From an uncultured Prevotella sp. (GTDB lineage Bacteria; Bacteroidota; Bacteroidia; Bacteroidales; Bacteroidaceae): a stretch of DNA of 64,000 bases. Both the position numbers and the translations under genes were made by a program. Shown here one piece after another: positions 7,872 through 16,966 of the stretch (its first letter is position 1; every line of letters starts with the position of its first letter). The notes under the pieces were generated by a model. That model did not search any database. It had not been told where the DNA came from and saw nothing but the letters and a program-made list of their open reading frames with translations. The DNA is taken from the NCBI GenBank assembly GCA_905234845.1, contig CAJOIW010000003.1:86178-150177 (forward strand), written 5' to 3'.

Positions 7872-9062
7872 TTATTGCTTGTTATTTAAAAGATAATAGC
7901 TCATGGCATAGAACATAAATGCATTGCTCCAACGCATGTAAGGAATCTTAGAACTAATCCCCTTTTTGAGCTGATAATAAAAAAATCCTTTTTGATCCTG
8001 CATGTGTTCAATTGTCCATCGCAAGACCTTCTCAGCCAACCAGCCATATTCTTCATATTTGTGCAATCGGTGTAAAGTCACAAACAACTGTCCTGGACAA
8101 TGAATATCTATAGGATACTGTTTGTTGTGATAGTATTTAGGACTTCCATCCTCAAGAAAGAAATTCTTGATATAAAAGTCAAATCCCTTTTCTATATTCT
8201 CATGAAATGTCTTGTCTCCTGTTTGTTCCTCGTAAGCAATCAAACCGTCAAGATTGTACCCCGTATGGAAACTATCTATCCATAATTTCGGAGGTATCTG
8301 GCTATATGTCCAGCTACCATCTTCGTTTTGTCCTTTACAACAAGCCATCACAGAAGACCGTGCTACCTGTAGAAACTCTTCATTTCCTGTATATTTATAG
8401 CAATAAGCTAAAACTTTACTACCAAGCAGAGACGCATTACTTACCAAATCATTGCCATGAAGAGGGCTGTAACTAATCATCCTTTCCCCCTTATATTCAT
8501 CAAGATGCAAGTCTTTAAGAATAAAATTGGCACTATCCAAGGCCACTTCTAAATATTTTTCTTTTTTAGTCAGTTCATAAGCCTCAAACAATGCCGACGC
8601 GCAAAAAGATGTTGCCACAACCGTCGGACAATAGGCGGGGAAAAGGAATAGCCTCCGGCTTTGCCAATCAAAATTATATCCCCAACAGGAGCCGTGATAG
8701 CCTTCTGACCGCAGTTCTAATAATAAATCTGCCAAAAAATATACTTTTTGAAGCAACTCTTCCTTATTGCCAAACTCCTTTTCCCTTTCAGAATCCTCTG
8801 TAACCATTTTCAAAAGATTACAATATCCCTGCAAAAACAACCCAATTCCTTTTGCATTATATTGCTTAGGAACTAATAGTACTTTTCTTAAATTAACAGG
8901 ATTTCGCTTAAAAAGCTGAATTACTATTAAGCGTAAAATCGCAGAGTGCTTAAGCGGAAGTATCGTTCTCAGCACTTTCGAATTTAAGCCGTCAAAAGGA
9001 TCCCATCCTTTGAATTCTTCTACCTCACAATAACTTCTTAACTTTTCAAAAAATTTATACAT
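7872..9062 (-). CDS. Alpha/alpha-toroid (six-hairpin-like) protein of polysaccharide locus
   Basis: 396 residues from ATG 9062, which overlaps the stop of the upstream gene by 8 bases; a GTG at 9065 is the alternative. The sequence has regularly spaced helix pairs and aromatic signatures (SYSPLHGNDLVSNASLL, CKGQNEDGSWTYSQ, WIDSFHTGYNLDGL) typical of alpha/alpha-barrel proteins related to six-hairpin glycosidases. No signal peptide or membrane segment is visible, so it is probably cytoplasmic. Relatives in O-antigen and exopolysaccharide loci have no proven reaction; epimerase or lyase-like activity on a glycan is possible. It pairs with the NodB-like gene by overlap, suggesting joint action. 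Confidence 0.6.
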   Translation of the reverse strand: MYKFFEKLRSYCEVEEFKGWDPFDGLNSKVLRTILPLKHSAILRLIVIQLFKRNPVNLRKVLLVPKQYNAKGIGLFLQGYCNLLKMVTEDSEREKEFGNKEELLQKVYFLADLLLELRSEGYHGSCWGYNFDWQSRRLFLFPAYCPTVVATSFCASALFEAYELTKKEKYLEVALDSANFILKDLHLDEYKGERMISYSPLHGNDLVSNASLLGSKVLAYCYKYTGNEEFLQVARSSVMACCKGQNEDGSWTYSQIPPKLWIDSFHTGYNLDGLIAYEEQTGDKTFHENIEKGFDFYIKNFFLEDGSPKYYHNKQYPIDIHCPGQLFVTLHRLHKYEEYGWLAEKVLRWTIEHMQDQKGFFYYQLKKGISSKIPYMRWSNAFMFYAMSYYLLNNKQ

Positions 9063-10128
9063 CACGAATAATCTGTGATAATGTAGGAAAAGTATATCGA
9101 TTTTTTGCTTCGTTTAAAAGGAATGTCAAGCCTCTTCCTGTTATGAAACTTTTAGGATGTCCTACCAATACAAAAAAATTACGTTTTCTTTGCTGATTAA
9201 TCTTATTTAGATATTTCTTGTGCAAAGATTTAGAAAAAAGACAGAAATCCCAAGTTTGAAACTCTTGTCCAAAAAAATATTGTATTCTTCCCCATTTACC
9301 GACTTTAGTATCTTTTTTGCTTGTTTTTGCGTTAAATGTTTCCTTGGCAGATCTTCTGTTCTGCATAATAGACCTTAGTTTCTCCCATGACAAATATTTC
9401 CGAAAACGAACAATTGGAAATGTTACTATTGGTAGCTCAAAAATCTCATTATTTCCTTTGTTTTCTAAGTTTTCTCCACATTCCCAAATCCCTTTGTCAG
9501 TTGGAACGGTAGTAAAATCATAACAAGAGAGACTTCCATTTTCGACACTACCCGGAACAATTGAACTATCCGCAACTATTTTCAGTTGCTTCATTACCTT
9601 CACAATCTCATAAGAAGGCTGCACATTGTACCCCCCTGCTCTTATTATCCTGCATTCATACGTTGAGTCTATCGGTTTTATTATTTCCTCCAACGTTTCT
9701 TTACCCTTCTTTATAAGACTATACAATTCTGAGGGATTATCTTTTCTGAAATCCCCCAATCTCCATTCTTTGTTATTGACTACCCATCTTCTTTCATTCC
9801 ACTTCGCATCCACCCATTGGGGGTGTAAATGGAGTTGCACGTCATGACCTTCCGAATAAGCTTTTTGGATTTGCTCTATCATAACACTGGTAGGATTTTC
9901 CTCATATCCCATTTTGTTCCCTTTGTCCCATTCTTCTTTCAATTTCCAATACTCTACAACCTCAAAAAAAATAGTTAAATATACATTATGACTTTTACAA
10001 ATATCTAAAATCTTATTCGTTGGTTCTATGATATGTCTGAACACATTGCCTGAGCCATTACCATACAACTCATAATCCAAAGTTAGCAATAAGAATTTCT
10101 CCAACGAATTATCCCTTTCCAAGCGCAT
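9055..10128 (-). CDS. Polysaccharide deacetylase-like (NodB-fold) protein
   Basis: 357 residues from ATG 10128; a longer frame starts at 10149. Near the start LLTLDYELYGNGSG resembles the catalytic Asp motif of NodB-fold enzymes. HDVQLHLHPQWVD matches the zinc-binding H(S/T)xxH region in its variant HLHP form, and VLVGHPKSF is a likely late active-site segment. Such proteins remove acyl groups from sugars or are inactive relatives. No signal peptide is present, so it would act on a cytoplasmic intermediate. It overlaps the AAC(3)-like gene by about 20 bases and the toroid gene by 8. Substrate unknown. Confidence 0.68.
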   Translation of the reverse strand: MRLERDNSLEKFLLLTLDYELYGNGSGNVFRHIIEPTNKILDICKSHNVYLTIFFEVVEYWKLKEEWDKGNKMGYEENPTSVMIEQIQKAYSEGHDVQLHLHPQWVDAKWNERRWVVNNKEWRLGDFRKDNPSELYSLIKKGKETLEEIIKPIDSTYECRIIRAGGYNVQPSYEIVKVMKQLKIVADSSIVPGSVENGSLSCYDFTTVPTDKGIWECGENLENKGNNEIFELPIVTFPIVRFRKYLSWEKLRSIMQNRRSAKETFNAKTSKKDTKVGKWGRIQYFFGQEFQTWDFCLFSKSLHKKYLNKINQQRKRNFFVLVGHPKSFITGRGLTFLLNEAKNRYTFPTLSQIIRDV

Positions 10129-10981
10129 ACCTTGTGTTCCCCTTTGCATATTCTACTTGAGCGACATTTAATACTTCTGTATTATCTACGCATATACAAT
10201 ACTTATAACCACAATTTATTTTCTTATAAGAACGTAATGGTAAACACGCCACATAATCACCGGCCTCCATACATTGTTCCAATACTTTTGCATCATGAAC
10301 GTACGTCTCAACTATTTTCCTTTGTCCTTTTAAATCTATTATCTCCAATTTATATTTCCCCTGCTCATACATCTGCGTATAATCTGATGAAACAACATCT
10401 TCAATAGCATGAAACATCGGAATTTGTTTAAGTCCTAAGCAAAGAGACTTACTTCCCATCTTTAGTAATCTACCATAAGGAGAATTCCAATAGTATGGTG
10501 TGGTGGATATATCATGATCTTTTACTATCTCTTCTACCACATCTCTCTTGCCCCATACGCATACAGCTTTTGTTGGATGACAACTCATTATTACATTTGG
10601 CATTTTCGAAAAAGCATTCGTTAGGATTCCCATTCCCGACTTAGTTTTTCTCATGTCAAATACATTATTTGTTTTCACCCATTCTGTAGAATTCATCGGC
10701 GGATAATAAGGCATCATTATTACACCTTCATCGCCTAAAATATCCATTAACAATTCTATTAATTGCTGTGGCGAGAAATCTGCATTTAAATTACCAAAAC
10801 TGGAACTAACTATAATGCGATTCCCTCTTTCCACTCCCAAGTCATCTACCAATAGCTTTCGCATCTCATGTATCGAGATTTTCGTACTCTTCTTAAAATG
10901 AGAGAGAAAATGTCTTCTCATTTTTTTCATCGCCACTCGCTGCTGGGTTGTAGTTAGCTTTTTTATAAGAGATTTTATCAT
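10109..10981 (-). CDS. AAC(3)-like N-acetyltransferase of polysaccharide locus
   Basis: 290 residues. The fold of aminoglycoside 3-N-acetyltransferases is indicated by the order RIIVSSSFGNL, LLMDILGDEGVIMMPYYP, SGMGILTNAF, SCHPTKAVCVWGK and SPYGRLLKMGSKSLCLGL. In resistance enzymes the corresponding motifs are HSSLS, MPTF, GxxPExxR and HPxxS; here the first two are altered, so drug acetylation is unlikely. Family members in glycan loci are presumed to acylate amino sugars with acyl-CoA. The start codon overlaps the stop of the CapK-like ligase by one base (TAATG), which implies translational coupling. The acyl donor could be the product of that ligase. Confidence 0.75.
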   Translation of the reverse strand: MIKSLIKKLTTTQQRVAMKKMRRHFLSHFKKSTKISIHEMRKLLVDDLGVERGNRIIVSSSFGNLNADFSPQQLIELLMDILGDEGVIMMPYYPPMNSTEWVKTNNVFDMRKTKSGMGILTNAFSKMPNVIMSCHPTKAVCVWGKRDVVEEIVKDHDISTTPYYWNSPYGRLLKMGSKSLCLGLKQIPMFHAIEDVVSSDYTQMYEQGKYKLEIIDLKGQRKIVETYVHDAKVLEQCMEAGDYVACLPLRSYKKINCGYKYCICVDNTEVLNVAQVEYAKGNTRYALGKG

Positions 10982-12285
10982 TATACTATTTCTCCTTTGG
11001 ACAATATTACTATGAGCGACAATTTCCCATTCTTAGAGTATATCAGTTCTTGTGGGGTAATGACGTTTATCTGGTAATCAATATTGTCTAACCCTATTTT
11101 TTCATCAATAGCTTTTTTCGTTAATTCTTGATCTTTTTCAGAAAAGATATCTTTTGGTATTATGTTAATATTTAATAAGCCACAACTTCCCTCTTGCACT
11201 AGTTGAACTGTAAATATATTAGGTATAGATTTTGCCAAATAAGTTAACGCGGCTGCATTATATTTTGTACCATCTTTGCCAGTAATACTAATTGAAGCTC
11301 TGCCATTAACAGATTTTACTATTGGATCAAGTGGCTCTTTTTTTACTTCATCGTTGAGAGTCAACAAATCATCTACCTTATATCGTATCAGAGGAAAACT
11401 TTTATTAATCAGAGAAGTCGTTATTATTTCATTTCCAAAATATTCGTTAATAGAACATCCTGGTCTTTCAAAGTAACCACTATGATCTTTTCGCTCACTA
11501 AGACTTATTGTTCGTTCTGTATTGCCATAGTGATCAAAGACCGTACCTCCTAAGATTGTTTCTATAAAGATTCTTTGGCCATAGCCTAGGGTTTCTGAAG
11601 ATGTAAAAATTATAGGAATCTTTATCGACAATTGATTTGTTTTCAACAAAAGACAAAGAGAGAATAATGTACTAGGATATCCTTCTATCGCTTTTGGTTT
11701 AAACCGTTTAAGTTGATTATAATACTCTTCAATAGTGTTCTTGCTCAGATTGAAGCTTGATAGATACAAAGTTTTTGACACATCAACTATCAGCGTTGTT
11801 TCACTTCTATTCAAATGTCCTCTCATAGAAGCAATTTTATCTTTACCTACAGAAAAATCACAGTATTTTCGATAACAACACATGTCTGCTTGGTTTCTCC
11901 AGATGGAATTCCATGATTCATAAATAACCAACGGAGTTCCTGTAGTACCACTTGTATGATTCTTCCATGTTAACCATTTGGGGCATGTTAGTAACTGCTC
12001 CGGATGTTCTCGTATCATTTCTTTTGAAACAACAGGAAGTTTCTTTATATCCGCAAGAGTCTTGATGTCACTTAAGGCTATTCCATGCTCTTTGTAAAGC
12101 TTACTATAAAAAGGTGATTTTGTATAGGCCAAACGGAATATTTCCAAGAAACGCTTTTCGTTTCGCGCCCTTAATTCCTCTGGCGACATTCCATACAACC
12201 GTTCAACCTCCTTTACATATTTGGAGATAAACAATCGGCTACGGAGAAAATATTTTAATGTTTCCTTGAAATACAACAAACCCAT
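10981..12285 (-). CDS. CapK/PaaK-like adenylate-forming enzyme (phenylacetate-CoA ligase family)
   Basis: 434 residues. The AMP-binding P-loop HTSGTTGTPL is at 110-119. FDHYGNTERTISLSERKDHSG matches the adenylate motif region and FPLIRYKVDDLL matches the later YRxxD motif of the ANL superfamily. PaaK makes phenylacetyl-CoA, but CapK-like relatives occur in capsule and O-antigen clusters and probably activate an unknown acid. The next gene, overlapping by one base, is an AAC(3)-like acyltransferase, so an activation-transfer pair is plausible. Length is near the family norm. Confidence 0.8.
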   Translation of the reverse strand: MGLLYFKETLKYFLRSRLFISKYVKEVERLYGMSPEELRARNEKRFLEIFRLAYTKSPFYSKLYKEHGIALSDIKTLADIKKLPVVSKEMIREHPEQLLTCPKWLTWKNHTSGTTGTPLVIYESWNSIWRNQADMCCYRKYCDFSVGKDKIASMRGHLNRSETTLIVDVSKTLYLSSFNLSKNTIEEYYNQLKRFKPKAIEGYPSTLFSLCLLLKTNQLSIKIPIIFTSSETLGYGQRIFIETILGGTVFDHYGNTERTISLSERKDHSGYFERPGCSINEYFGNEIITTSLINKSFPLIRYKVDDLLTLNDEVKKEPLDPIVKSVNGRASISITGKDGTKYNAAALTYLAKSIPNIFTVQLVQEGSCGLLNINIIPKDIFSEKDQELTKKAIDEKIGLDNIDYQINVITPQELIYSKNGKLSLIVILSKGEIV

Positions 12286-12296
12286 AAATAAGCTGG

Positions 12297-13337
12297 TTAT
12301 ATCAAGCTATCATATAGCATAGACAGTTTCTTTTTTACCTTTTCCGGCATATATGGCATACAAGTTTGAAAAGCCCGTTCACCCATCCTAACGCGTTCTT
12401 CGCCCATATTCATCATTTTAACAAGAGCATCTGCCAACTGCGTTTTGTTTCCTGCTTCGACGACATAGCCTTCAACATTGTCATGCAACACCTCCGGAAT
12501 TCCACCTACATTTGTTGAAATCACAGGGAGATGATACGACATCGCTTCCAAAATTGAAATGGGAAGTCCTTCAACGTACGAAGGAAGAACATACACGTGA
12601 CTATTATTCAGCAACTGGCGTTTCCGCTCCCCGCTCACAAAACCGACATATTCAACCAAGTCGTCTATGTCGTATTTCGTAATCAATCCTTGCAATTTTT
12701 CTTTGTCACCATTGCCACCGACATACAATTTCAGTTTGTCCTTAAATATATTCTTGTTTTCCCCAAGCACATCCATCAGGTCAAATATTCCTTTTTCTTT
12801 ACATATCTTCCCTAAAAACAAGAAATTGCACACGTCATCCTTCCTGATGCTATGGTCCTCCTCCGGTTCTTCTATCACATTAGGAATCACCACGACATTC
12901 TTACACTTCATTTCCTTTTCAAAAAAATCTTTCCAATGTTCGGAAAGGGCGACTATCACATCACATTTCTTCAAGATATAAGGAACAACATGAGCGTGCT
13001 TTTTGGAAAAAACTTTGAATCCGCCACCATGAATATGATAGACTATTTTTTTTCTAAATAATTTTGCGAAGCAAATAAGAATAGCCTTCCTCCAAAAGCT
13101 GCCATTTGACGCGCCGTGAAGATGAACTATTTTTATTGTCGGATTGCATAGCTTCCACAAAAATTGAAAGAAAGCGACAACAAACACACACAATAGCTTT
13201 GCCGCATTTCCACCTTTCGTTGTTGCGACGAAAATAAATGGATCAAGCATTGTACTATAAGCATACAACACCGAGGCAACCCCTCCTTTAGGATAACGGC
13301 AAGCCGGTCCGACATAAAGTACCTTCCCAAAATCCAT
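12297..13337 (-). CDS. GT4 family glycosyltransferase (copy C)
   Basis: 346 residues with two Rossmann-like halves. The N-terminal domain holds LYVGPACRYPKGGVASVL and HIHGGGFKVFSKK. The C-terminal donor-binding domain holds FLGKICKEKGIFDLMDV, YVGNGD-like GGNGDKEKL, and the ExxxxxxxE motif in SYVEGLPISILEAM. It should be a retaining transferase adding a sugar to the growing repeat unit on the cytoplasmic membrane. It starts 7 bases after the preceding GT4 gene and ends 11 bases before the CapK-like gene. Donor and acceptor cannot be predicted. Confidence 0.85.
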   Translation of the reverse strand: MDFGKVLYVGPACRYPKGGVASVLYAYSTMLDPFIFVATTKGGNAAKLLCVFVVAFFQFLWKLCNPTIKIVHLHGASNGSFWRKAILICFAKLFRKKIVYHIHGGGFKVFSKKHAHVVPYILKKCDVIVALSEHWKDFFEKEMKCKNVVVIPNVIEEPEEDHSIRKDDVCNFLFLGKICKEKGIFDLMDVLGENKNIFKDKLKLYVGGNGDKEKLQGLITKYDIDDLVEYVGFVSGERKRQLLNNSHVYVLPSYVEGLPISILEAMSYHLPVISTNVGGIPEVLHDNVEGYVVEAGNKTQLADALVKMMNMGEERVRMGERAFQTCMPYMPEKVKKKLSMLYDSLI

Positions 13338-13344
13338 ATTCTAC

Positions 13345-14430
13345 TTATTTCTGATATAAAATATTATATCTTTCTGCACAAGACCTCATTGAGTATTTTT
13401 CATTATACTCTTTTATTATTGCATCTTTATCTATCGTATTTGAACCAGCAAAAACGTCTTTTACCGTTTTATAAAACTCTTCATCATCAATGTGGCTACA
13501 CATAAACCCATTCTCCCCATCCCGAATCACGTCTTTCACTCCGCCGGCAGGGGTGGATATCGGAACAACACCCATCGACATCGCTTCTAAAAGGGAAATA
13601 GGGAGACCTTCGAAATCGCTTGAAAGGACAAAAAAGTCGGATGCCGCCAGATAATCTCCAACATTCTTCTTCTCCCCCAGAATTTTTATTTGAGCATTGT
13701 CTTTGTATTTCGGTGCGTACTCTTGCTCGTAACCCGATCCTATGCATAGCAATAAGAAGTCATAACCTTCCTGTTGTAACCGTTCAAAAGTGGAGAACAA
13801 ACGTTTTTGATTCTTCAGGGGATTTCTGCGAGCCACATGTATGAACACAGGTGTATGGTTGTCTTTTTTCAACTTTTCAACATCCGCTCTGATGGCATCT
13901 TTCTCTGCGGTTGTTGCTATTGGCGAACGCCCGTTGTTTATTCTTATCGAGTTGTCTAAATGGTATAACGCCTCGAACGACTGCCGGCACTCGTCAGAGA
14001 TTGTGATGGCCTGAACCTTATTCTTGTATAGATAACGGTAAAGACCTTTTAGCTTGGGGCTCCTCAAACATACCTCTGCCAAGCTATGCAATGTGTGGAA
14101 GAATTTTATTTTCGGGAAGAACAAGGCGGGAAATAGTAATAGCAAGAGCTGACAATGAGCATGCACCACATCAGGTTTTTCTTTTTTGATAATCTGGAAT
14201 ACCCTCCAAAAACTTTTCAGGGAGAGTCCCGATTTACAGCCCAGGCTCAAGAATCTCACTTTGGAGGACAGTTCCTGAAGATAATGCGTGTTTCTCTCGT
14301 TGGCCTCATTGGTAATAACGAGGACTATCTCGTTGTCGGTATTCTCGGCAAAATGATTGCACAAGTCAACGACAAATCGCTCTGCGCCACCAGAAGACAA
14401 TGTGAAAGAAAGTTGCAGTATTTTAATCAT
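13345..14430 (-). CDS. GT4 family glycosyltransferase (copy B)
   Basis: 361 residues. The N-terminus MIKILQLSFTLSSGGAERFV carries the GGAER acceptor-side motif; HVARRNPLKNQKRLF, CIGSGYEQEY and SSDFEGLPISLLEAMSMG (ExxxxxxxE) define the donor domain. A retaining glycosyltransferase of the repeat-unit assembly pathway. Its ATG overlaps the stop of a short upstream reading frame as ATGA, see 14427-14519. Specific sugar unknown. Confidence 0.87.
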   Translation of the reverse strand: MIKILQLSFTLSSGGAERFVVDLCNHFAENTDNEIVLVITNEANERNTHYLQELSSKVRFLSLGCKSGLSLKSFWRVFQIIKKEKPDVVHAHCQLLLLLFPALFFPKIKFFHTLHSLAEVCLRSPKLKGLYRYLYKNKVQAITISDECRQSFEALYHLDNSIRINNGRSPIATTAEKDAIRADVEKLKKDNHTPVFIHVARRNPLKNQKRLFSTFERLQQEGYDFLLLCIGSGYEQEYAPKYKDNAQIKILGEKKNVGDYLAASDFFVLSSDFEGLPISLLEAMSMGVVPISTPAGGVKDVIRDGENGFMCSHIDDEEFYKTVKDVFAGSNTIDKDAIIKEYNEKYSMRSCAERYNILYQK

Positions 14431-14519
14431 TTACTAATATTTATTCCAATCTTATTGTATTTCAATCCAAATAATTGGTTGATATTCTTGGTGTCCTCCT
14501 CTGACATTTTTTCCTGCAT
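14427..14519 (-). CDS. Possible small coupled ORF or gene remnant
   Basis: A frame of 30 codons from ATG 14519 (47 codons from TTG 14570) ends in a TGA that overlaps the ATG of the downstream GT4 gene as ATGA. The protein MQEKMSEEDTKNINQLFGLK is unrecognised. Almost every other junction in this operon is tight, so the 154-base gap and overlap hint that this is either translated for coupling or the tail of a lost gene. Support is weak. Confidence 0.25.
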   Translation of the reverse strand: MQEKMSEEDTKNINQLFGLKYNKIGINISK

Positions 14520-14584
14520 ATTCCCTAAAAAATTAACTATAATTCTTACTCGCTCATTTTTAGAAGGCAATCATAAACAACAAT

Positions 14585-15760
14585 TTAAAGAATACATTGC
14601 TTTTGGTAAAAATCTATATACTTTTCTGCAATGTGTCGCCAATTTTGCTCTCCTTTTTCAAATTTTTTCTTTATATTATTTTTCAATTGATTTCTTATTT
14701 TTTCCTCTCTCAATATTTTTATTATTTCATCTGCTAATGCGTTAGCATCTTTCGGGGGAACAATAAATCCCGTTTTTCCGTTATCTATTTGCTCTGCAAG
14801 ACCTCCTGTCCTCGTTGCAATTACAGGTTTATATAGGCTAAATGCCGTCATCACAACACCACTCTGTGTCGCATCTGTATACGGACATACGACAACTGTA
14901 CATTTTGTCAATAAACAGGCCAATTCTTCCATTCCTATATAGTGATTCTTCACTTCTACAATGCCTTTTTCCAAATAGGGGTTAATGTCGAAATACAGCA
15001 TTCCTCCTCCTGCAATCGTTAATGTGGCATTGGGAATCACATCTCTAACTTTTAGCATTGCTCTACACAAATAATCTACACCCTTATATGGGGATATTCT
15101 TCCAAAAAACAAAACATTGTTTTCCTCACAAATCTTTGCCGGACAAGAAATTTCTCTTCGCAAAAAAAGCCGGATGCTATCATAGACTCCTAACGAATTT
15201 ACTAAAACTTTTCTTTCATTAATATTAAAAGTTTTACAAAAATGATGCTTTTGGGTAGAATTAAGCAATACGAAACTCTTTGCCTTCTTAAAAGCTAATT
15301 TCCTGAAGAAACGCACTTTAAAAGAATCCTCTCCTGTATGTGGAAATGGATCATGAACCGTTAATATCCATCTTGAAAAGAGTAAGTATAAAAAAGCATT
15401 ATGCATTTTGAATATCACATCAGTATGAATAATATCAAATTTCTCTTTTTTTATCATTCTGGCTATTTTTACCATCAAATGAAATGCCGCCCAAGAAGAC
15501 TCTTTTTTACATGATCTATTCACTATATATACCTTGGTCATATCCATATATGATGTATATACCTGAAGTTCTGAATAATCTGTTGCTTTAATAATATTAT
15601 TTTGATGAATAATTGTCTTTATATCAAATAATGTAGTTCTTTTAGAATTTGGCGTAAGTAATATTAGGTATGTCACATCATATCCCATATCCTGCAACGC
15701 TTTAACCAATGGGAAATCACAATCTGCAAAATGAGAAGAACCTAAATATAAAATTTTCAT
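14585..15760 (-). CDS. GT4 family glycosyltransferase (copy A)
   Basis: 391 residues. MKILYLGSSHFADCDFPLV opens a GT-B N-domain; LTVHDPFPHTGEDS is an acceptor-side loop; FFGRISPYKGVDYLCRAM and LTIAGGGMLY start the donor domain. The usual ExxxxxxxE is replaced by CPYTDATQSGVVMTAFS, a variant seen in part of GT4. It overlaps the upstream iron-sulfur protein gene by four bases (ATGA). It is expected to work in the cytoplasm on the lipid-linked repeat unit. Sugar not predictable. Confidence 0.83.
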   Translation of the reverse strand: MKILYLGSSHFADCDFPLVKALQDMGYDVTYLILLTPNSKRTTLFDIKTIIHQNNIIKATDYSELQVYTSYMDMTKVYIVNRSCKKESSWAAFHLMVKIARMIKKEKFDIIHTDVIFKMHNAFLYLLFSRWILTVHDPFPHTGEDSFKVRFFRKLAFKKAKSFVLLNSTQKHHFCKTFNINERKVLVNSLGVYDSIRLFLRREISCPAKICEENNVLFFGRISPYKGVDYLCRAMLKVRDVIPNATLTIAGGGMLYFDINPYLEKGIVEVKNHYIGMEELACLLTKCTVVVCPYTDATQSGVVMTAFSLYKPVIATRTGGLAEQIDNGKTGFIVPPKDANALADEIIKILREEKIRNQLKNNIKKKFEKGEQNWRHIAEKYIDFYQKQCIL

Positions 15761-16965
15761 TTTCTTTGATTTTTATTATTTACCATTTTTTTAAAAAAAT
15801 AATACCATTTTGATTCTTTTACAATAAATTTTATTCTTTTCTTGCGATAATCTTTCCCTCTGAATTTCGTTTCTGCAATTCTCATATAACCATCCTTTTC
15901 TATATCATCATATATTGTTTCCCGAATAGATGGCATTACTGAAGCATGGATAACATTCCTATTATAGGTAGCAGCATCTTTTACATTTGACACTTCCCAT
16001 GCACAATTATCTTTAACTTGCTCCCAGAGTTCCTTGCCTTTTGCAGAGTTAATCATTATCATGGACACACCCTTACCGGTATCTATATTGGGGAAAAAGT
16101 TCTTTACATTCCAATAGTCTGCCAAAGTAATATCCCCTTGACGGGGAATACATGCAAATTTGCAATCATAACAAGAATAACGGTATGTGTAGGAATACAT
16201 GAAGGAATACAGATACGGACTCAAAACATAAGATGGCAATCTTTTCTCTTGTATTTTTTCCTTACCGGGTTTGCGAAATCTGAAGATTTCGCAAACCCCC
16301 CAGCCCTTATTGTTTCGGAAAGCATAGTCTACTATTTTCACTTTATGTTTTTCTTCCAGATAGGCAATATGTTGGTCAAAAAGCTGTTGACTTGGAACAC
16401 CATGACACACCAAATCTGAAGTAATTAACTTATCATACTTCTTTTTTAAGAAATTATTTAATCCTGCTACCTGACATGGCGTACCAACGAAATAGACCCA
16501 TAGACCTTTCTGCAAATCGTTTTTGATATTTCTAAAACAACAGCCCAAATCGCTTTGAACATATTTGGAACCACGGAGTTTGTCAAGTTCTCTTGTTGAA
16601 GAGACACTTTGATGACGCAACTGAAAATTCTCTTCAAATGCTGCACCATAGACTTTTCCTCCTTGCCCGATGATCCACGATGCTATTGCATAGAAGATAC
16701 CTCCGCTTGAACTTTTTCCCCTCTCATGTTCGTCGTTCAAATAAGTTGCGTAAACAGCAGGAGTATCTTCATTCAAATAGACAGGACTCTCAACTGGGCA
16801 AACTGTTTCGCATAAACGACAATGGACACACTTGTTTTCATCTATAACTGGATATTTAAACCCCTCATTATCTATAGAGACAAATGTAATGGCATCTTGT
16901 GGGCAAATCTGTCCACAAGCACTACAACCGCAACATTCTTTTTTTTCCTTAGTAACGAGATACAT
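15757..16965 (-). CDS. Coenzyme F420 hydrogenase/dehydrogenase beta-subunit-like iron-sulfur protein
   Basis: 402 residues. Two ferredoxin-type clusters at the N-terminus, CCGCSACGQICP and CVHCRLCETVCP, are followed by FrhB-like segments (KSSSGGIFYAIASWII, KLRGSKYVQSDLG, FVGTPCQVAGL, SDLVCHGVPS) and further cysteines in YRYSCYDCKFA. F420 itself is not expected in Bacteroidota; family members in exopolysaccharide clusters are usually next to pyruvyl-transferase-like genes, as here (1-base gap upstream). The redox role is unknown. The gene contains a 32-bp perfect palindrome at 16267-16298, inside codons for EIFRFRKPG. Confidence 0.85.
   Translation of the reverse strand: MYLVTKEKKECCGCSACGQICPQDAITFVSIDNEGFKYPVIDENKCVHCRLCETVCPVESPVYLNEDTPAVYATYLNDEHERGKSSSGGIFYAIASWIIGQGGKVYGAAFEENFQLRHQSVSSTRELDKLRGSKYVQSDLGCCFRNIKNDLQKGLWVYFVGTPCQVAGLNNFLKKKYDKLITSDLVCHGVPSQQLFDQHIAYLEEKHKVKIVDYAFRNNKGWGVCEIFRFRKPGKEKIQEKRLPSYVLSPYLYSFMYSYTYRYSCYDCKFACIPRQGDITLADYWNVKNFFPNIDTGKGVSMIMINSAKGKELWEQVKDNCAWEVSNVKDAATYNRNVIHASVMPSIRETIYDDIEKDGYMRIAETKFRGKDYRKKRIKFIVKESKWYYFFKKMVNNKNQRK
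16267..16298. repeat. Perfect 15-bp inverted repeat inside a coding region
   Basis: GGGTTTGCGAAATCT and its exact reverse complement are separated by two bases (GA). In the reading frame of the iron-sulfur protein both arms are translated, giving VCEIFRFRKPG. Neighbouring genes show nothing similar. Confidence 0.9.
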
Positions 16966-16966
16966 A

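Noticed and set aside
10109..10981. Aminoglycoside resistance gene
   Set aside because: AAC(3) fold only; it is coupled to a glycan-locus ligase and its early motifs differ from resistance enzymes.
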